From: JAIOSF01 sp963677755
GTDB lineage: Bacteria > Campylobacterota > Campylobacteria > Campylobacterales > Arcobacteraceae
Length of the DNA stretch: 64,000 nucleotides
Assembly: GCA_963677755.1 (NCBI GenBank)
Contig: OY782506.1
Span: 2,170,001 to 2,234,000 of the forward strand
Direction of reading: 5' to 3'
The notes below the pieces were generated by a model. The model searched no databases and had not been told where the DNA came from. It saw only the letters and a program-made list of their open reading frames with translations. Of the stretch, positions 62,089 through 64,000 are shown in pieces. A program made the position numbers and the translations under genes. Positions within the stretch are counted from its first letter, which is position 1. Every line of letters starts with the position of its first letter.

Positions 62089-62847
62089 TTATATTAAAAA
62101 TAAAATACTCATAATAGTTTCAATCCCTAATTCTTCAGGTTCTGCATGTAATAATATTAAAGTATGTTCAAAATGCAATAACATTTTAGAAGTAATAATT
62201 TCAAAGCTATTATTTGATGGGTCTAATATAGATTCTTGTTTTGATTTAATATGAGATAAATCACTTAACTTAATTGTGTCTATATTGTGATAATTGAGTT
62301 TTTTAGCTAGTTCTATTTGCCAATTATTTTGCCATGTTAAAAAAAGATAATTTCCATTACTATCTTTATTAAACTTTATACGCCATTGAATTATTTGCAA
62401 ATTTTTATATGCTTTTTGTAGTGTTTCAACATCATAACTTAAAGCTGTCATTTTATATTTAGAATCCATATCAAATGCTTCATAAAACATTTTATACATT
62501 CCAATGGCAAGATAATCACTTCTATAATCCACTTGTTTGTTTTTTTCAAAAGCATAATTTAAATAGTCTTGATAATGTTTTAAAGGGATACTATTATCTA
62601 CATATAAGTGAATCTCATCTGTATTGTCTTGTATATTTTTTTGAAGTAGATGATTGAGTTGATTACTGTATGCATTTGGATTTCTTTTATCTAGTTTTAT
62701 TTTATATTCTAAAAGTAATTCAACTAGTGATTTGTAATTATTTCTTATATGTTTTGCATTTTCTGTTTGAATTGTATTTCTAATCTTATCTTGAACATTA
62801 GTACAACCTGTAAATATTAATAATATCAATAGAAACAGGTATTTCAT
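62089..62847 (-). CDS. Putative lipoprotein of unknown function
   Basis: A 252-residue protein. The signal ends at LLIFTGCTNV, a good lipobox with C15. The mature part is helical and Lys/Asn-rich with no recognised motif (YKSLVELLLEYKIKLDKRN, SKYKMTALSYDVETLQKAY). The ATG is nine bases after the U32 gene's stop. Base composition is like that of its neighbours. Confidence 0.75.
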   Translation of the reverse strand: MKYLFLLILLIFTGCTNVQDKIRNTIQTENAKHIRNNYKSLVELLLEYKIKLDKRNPNAYSNQLNHLLQKNIQDNTDEIHLYVDNSIPLKHYQDYLNYAFEKNKQVDYRSDYLAIGMYKMFYEAFDMDSKYKMTALSYDVETLQKAYKNLQIIQWRIKFNKDSNGNYLFLTWQNNWQIELAKKLNYHNIDTIKLSDLSHIKSKQESILDPSNNSFEIITSKMLLHFEHTLILLHAEPEELGIETIMSILFLI

Positions 62848-62855
62848 CTTTTCAT

Positions 62856-64000
62856 TTATCCTAATGTAATTTCATCATCAAATTGTGTTTGAACTCGAAG
62901 CATTGTCATATATGGTAATTTTCCTGGAAGTTTTATAGGGTTTGTATTTCCACTATGTACTGATTCCAACTCTTTTTCACTTTGAGTAATGATTTTTTTG
63001 AAACTTATATAATATTTTCCATTCTCTTTTTTATAGATTGAACCTATCTCATTGTCTACCTCAACAATAGTGCTATTTAATGGTGCAAATATTTCTGTCT
63101 CTTCATTTGGATAGGTTTTGTATTTACATAAAAAATACTCCTCATCTTCTAAAACCAATCCACTCACCTCGTAACTTCCAGCACTCAAAGCATAATCATG
63201 ATTTTGTGTATCACTTTTCTCAAATGGCTTATGGATAAGATAAGCATCTGTAAAGCCCCTATTTTTTGTAGTATTTAATTCATCTTGATATTTTTGTGCT
63301 TCAAACTTATCATTATAGCAATCTTCAAGTGCCATACGATAAGCATTTGCTGTAACAGCACAATAATATGGAGACTTTGTACGACCCTCTATTTTTATAC
63401 TGTCAACTGCACCACTATCTACTATCTCTTTTACATGTGAAGCTAAGTTCATATCTTTTGCATTAAAAATATATGTTCCAATCTCTGGTTGTTCTTCAAG
63501 TCTAAAAAGTGTCCCATGGTCATCATTTCCAGCATATAAAGTATATTCAAACCTACAATCATTTGCACAACTTCCTCTATTTGGAACTCTTCCCATTTGT
63601 ACTGCACTTACTAAACATCGGCCACTATATGCAAAACACATAGACCCATGTACAAAAACCTCTATCTCCAAATCTGGAAGCATTTTTTTGATCTCTTGTA
63701 CATCTTTTAAACTTATCTCTCGAGCTGCAATAATTCTTCGCACCCCCATATCATAATACACTTTTGCATCAAGATAGTTCATAACATTTGCTTGAGTTGA
63801 AAGATGTATTGGGATATTTGGTGCTAACTCATTACAAAGTTGTACAACCCCTGGAGTTGCTACTATTAAAGCATCTGGTTCAAGTGCTGCTATATTTGCT
63901 ATATGTTTTTTCAATAACTCTATTTGCGAATTAAAAGGGAAGCCATTGATTGTTACATACACTTTTTTCCCAATAGAATGTGCATAATCAATCCCCTCTT
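62856..64000 (-). CDS. Peptidase U32-family protein, 5' end missing
   Basis: 381 codons are visible and the frame is open at the window edge (upstream codons read EGIDYAHSIGKKVYV, a normal U32 run), so the GTG at 63962 is not the start. The family signature GRCLVSAVQMGRVPNRGSCANDCRFEY holds the cysteines used for an iron-sulfur cluster. Studied relatives (TrhP/YegQ, RlhA) hydroxylate tRNA or rRNA rather than degrade protein, so tRNA 5-hydroxyuridine formation is the best guess. Confidence 0.88.
   Translation of the reverse strand, partial: EGIDYAHSIGKKVYVTINGFPFNSQIELLKKHIANIAALEPDALIVATPGVVQLCNELAPNIPIHLSTQANVMNYLDAKVYYDMGVRRIIAAREISLKDVQEIKKMLPDLEIEVFVHGSMCFAYSGRCLVSAVQMGRVPNRGSCANDCRFEYTLYAGNDDHGTLFRLEEQPEIGTYIFNAKDMNLASHVKEIVDSGAVDSIKIEGRTKSPYYCAVTANAYRMALEDCYNDKFEAQKYQDELNTTKNRGFTDAYLIHKPFEKSDTQNHDYALSAGSYEVSGLVLEDEEYFLCKYKTYPNEETEIFAPLNSTIVEVDNEIGSIYKKENGKYYISFKKIITQSEKELESVHSGNTNPIKLPGKLPYMTMLRVQTQFDDEITLG

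Overview
This window is AT-rich chromosomal DNA of a Campylobacterota bacterium, most likely a member of the Arcobacter group. The evidence is gene content and gene order. There is a Wolinella-type nos cluster (nosZ-B-D-G-C1-C2-H-F-L-Y, no nosR) whose NosZ carries a C-terminal cytochrome c domain. There is a four-subunit porCDAB pyruvate:ferredoxin oxidoreductase, a bactofilin gene overlapping an M23 peptidase gene as in the Helicobacter csd1/ccmA pair, and fused hisIE. No phage, IS element or CRISPR array is visible.

Layout. 1-5.1 kb: a partial TPR-like gene, an Nfu-type Fe-S protein, an unlisted 34-residue membrane microprotein, ileS, pncC and an eight-gene tRNA array. The array is Lys-Val-Glu-Asp followed by Lys-Glu-Val-Asp, read from a perfect consensus promoter. 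5-12 kb (minus strand): a decarboxylase-like protein without its catalytic serine, ftsH, prmA, ribD and a two-component system. 11.8-28.3 kb (minus): one long housekeeping run. It holds recJ, a small membrane protein, leuS, lptE, folC, an M23 peptidase plus bactofilin, a helicase, a second M23 peptidase, lpxC, tsaB, thrB, ylxR, infB, rbfA and rimP. folC seems to have no canonical start codon. 28.3-31.5 kb (plus): ilvE, an SPFH protein and hisIE.

31.6-48 kb is the respiratory and accessory part. On the plus strand a tight four-gene operon (small membrane protein, FtsX-like permease, ATPase, cysteine-bearing multi-pass protein) is followed by a periplasmic protein and a NosL-family lipoprotein. 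Facing it on the minus strand is the nos cluster. Its distal end adds a NosL paralogue with a degenerate copper motif and a free-standing Aer-type PAS protein. Upstream of nosZ lie a Crp/Fnr regulator and a two-TM sensor-like protein without an output domain. An FNR-like site sits at -41.5 from a predicted nosZ start point. The genes together describe N2O respiration: menaquinol oxidation through NosG/NosH/NosB, electron transfer via NosC1/NosC2 to the NosZ cytochrome domain, and copper-site assembly by NosD/F/Y/L.

48-64 kb: mnmG diverges from an Mla-type lipid transport operon. Then come a thiamine-binding protein, porCDAB, a HAD phosphatase, a peptide-binding protein, rplM-rpsI, a bioF-like gene, two envelope proteins and a partial U32-family gene. 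Two long imperfect palindromes (12676-12788 and 53741-53848) cover the stop codons of infB and porB.

No gene-free stretch exceeds 300 bases except inside the tRNA array, where spacers hold only AT-rich sequence. All calls come from reading the sequence; no database search was possible.
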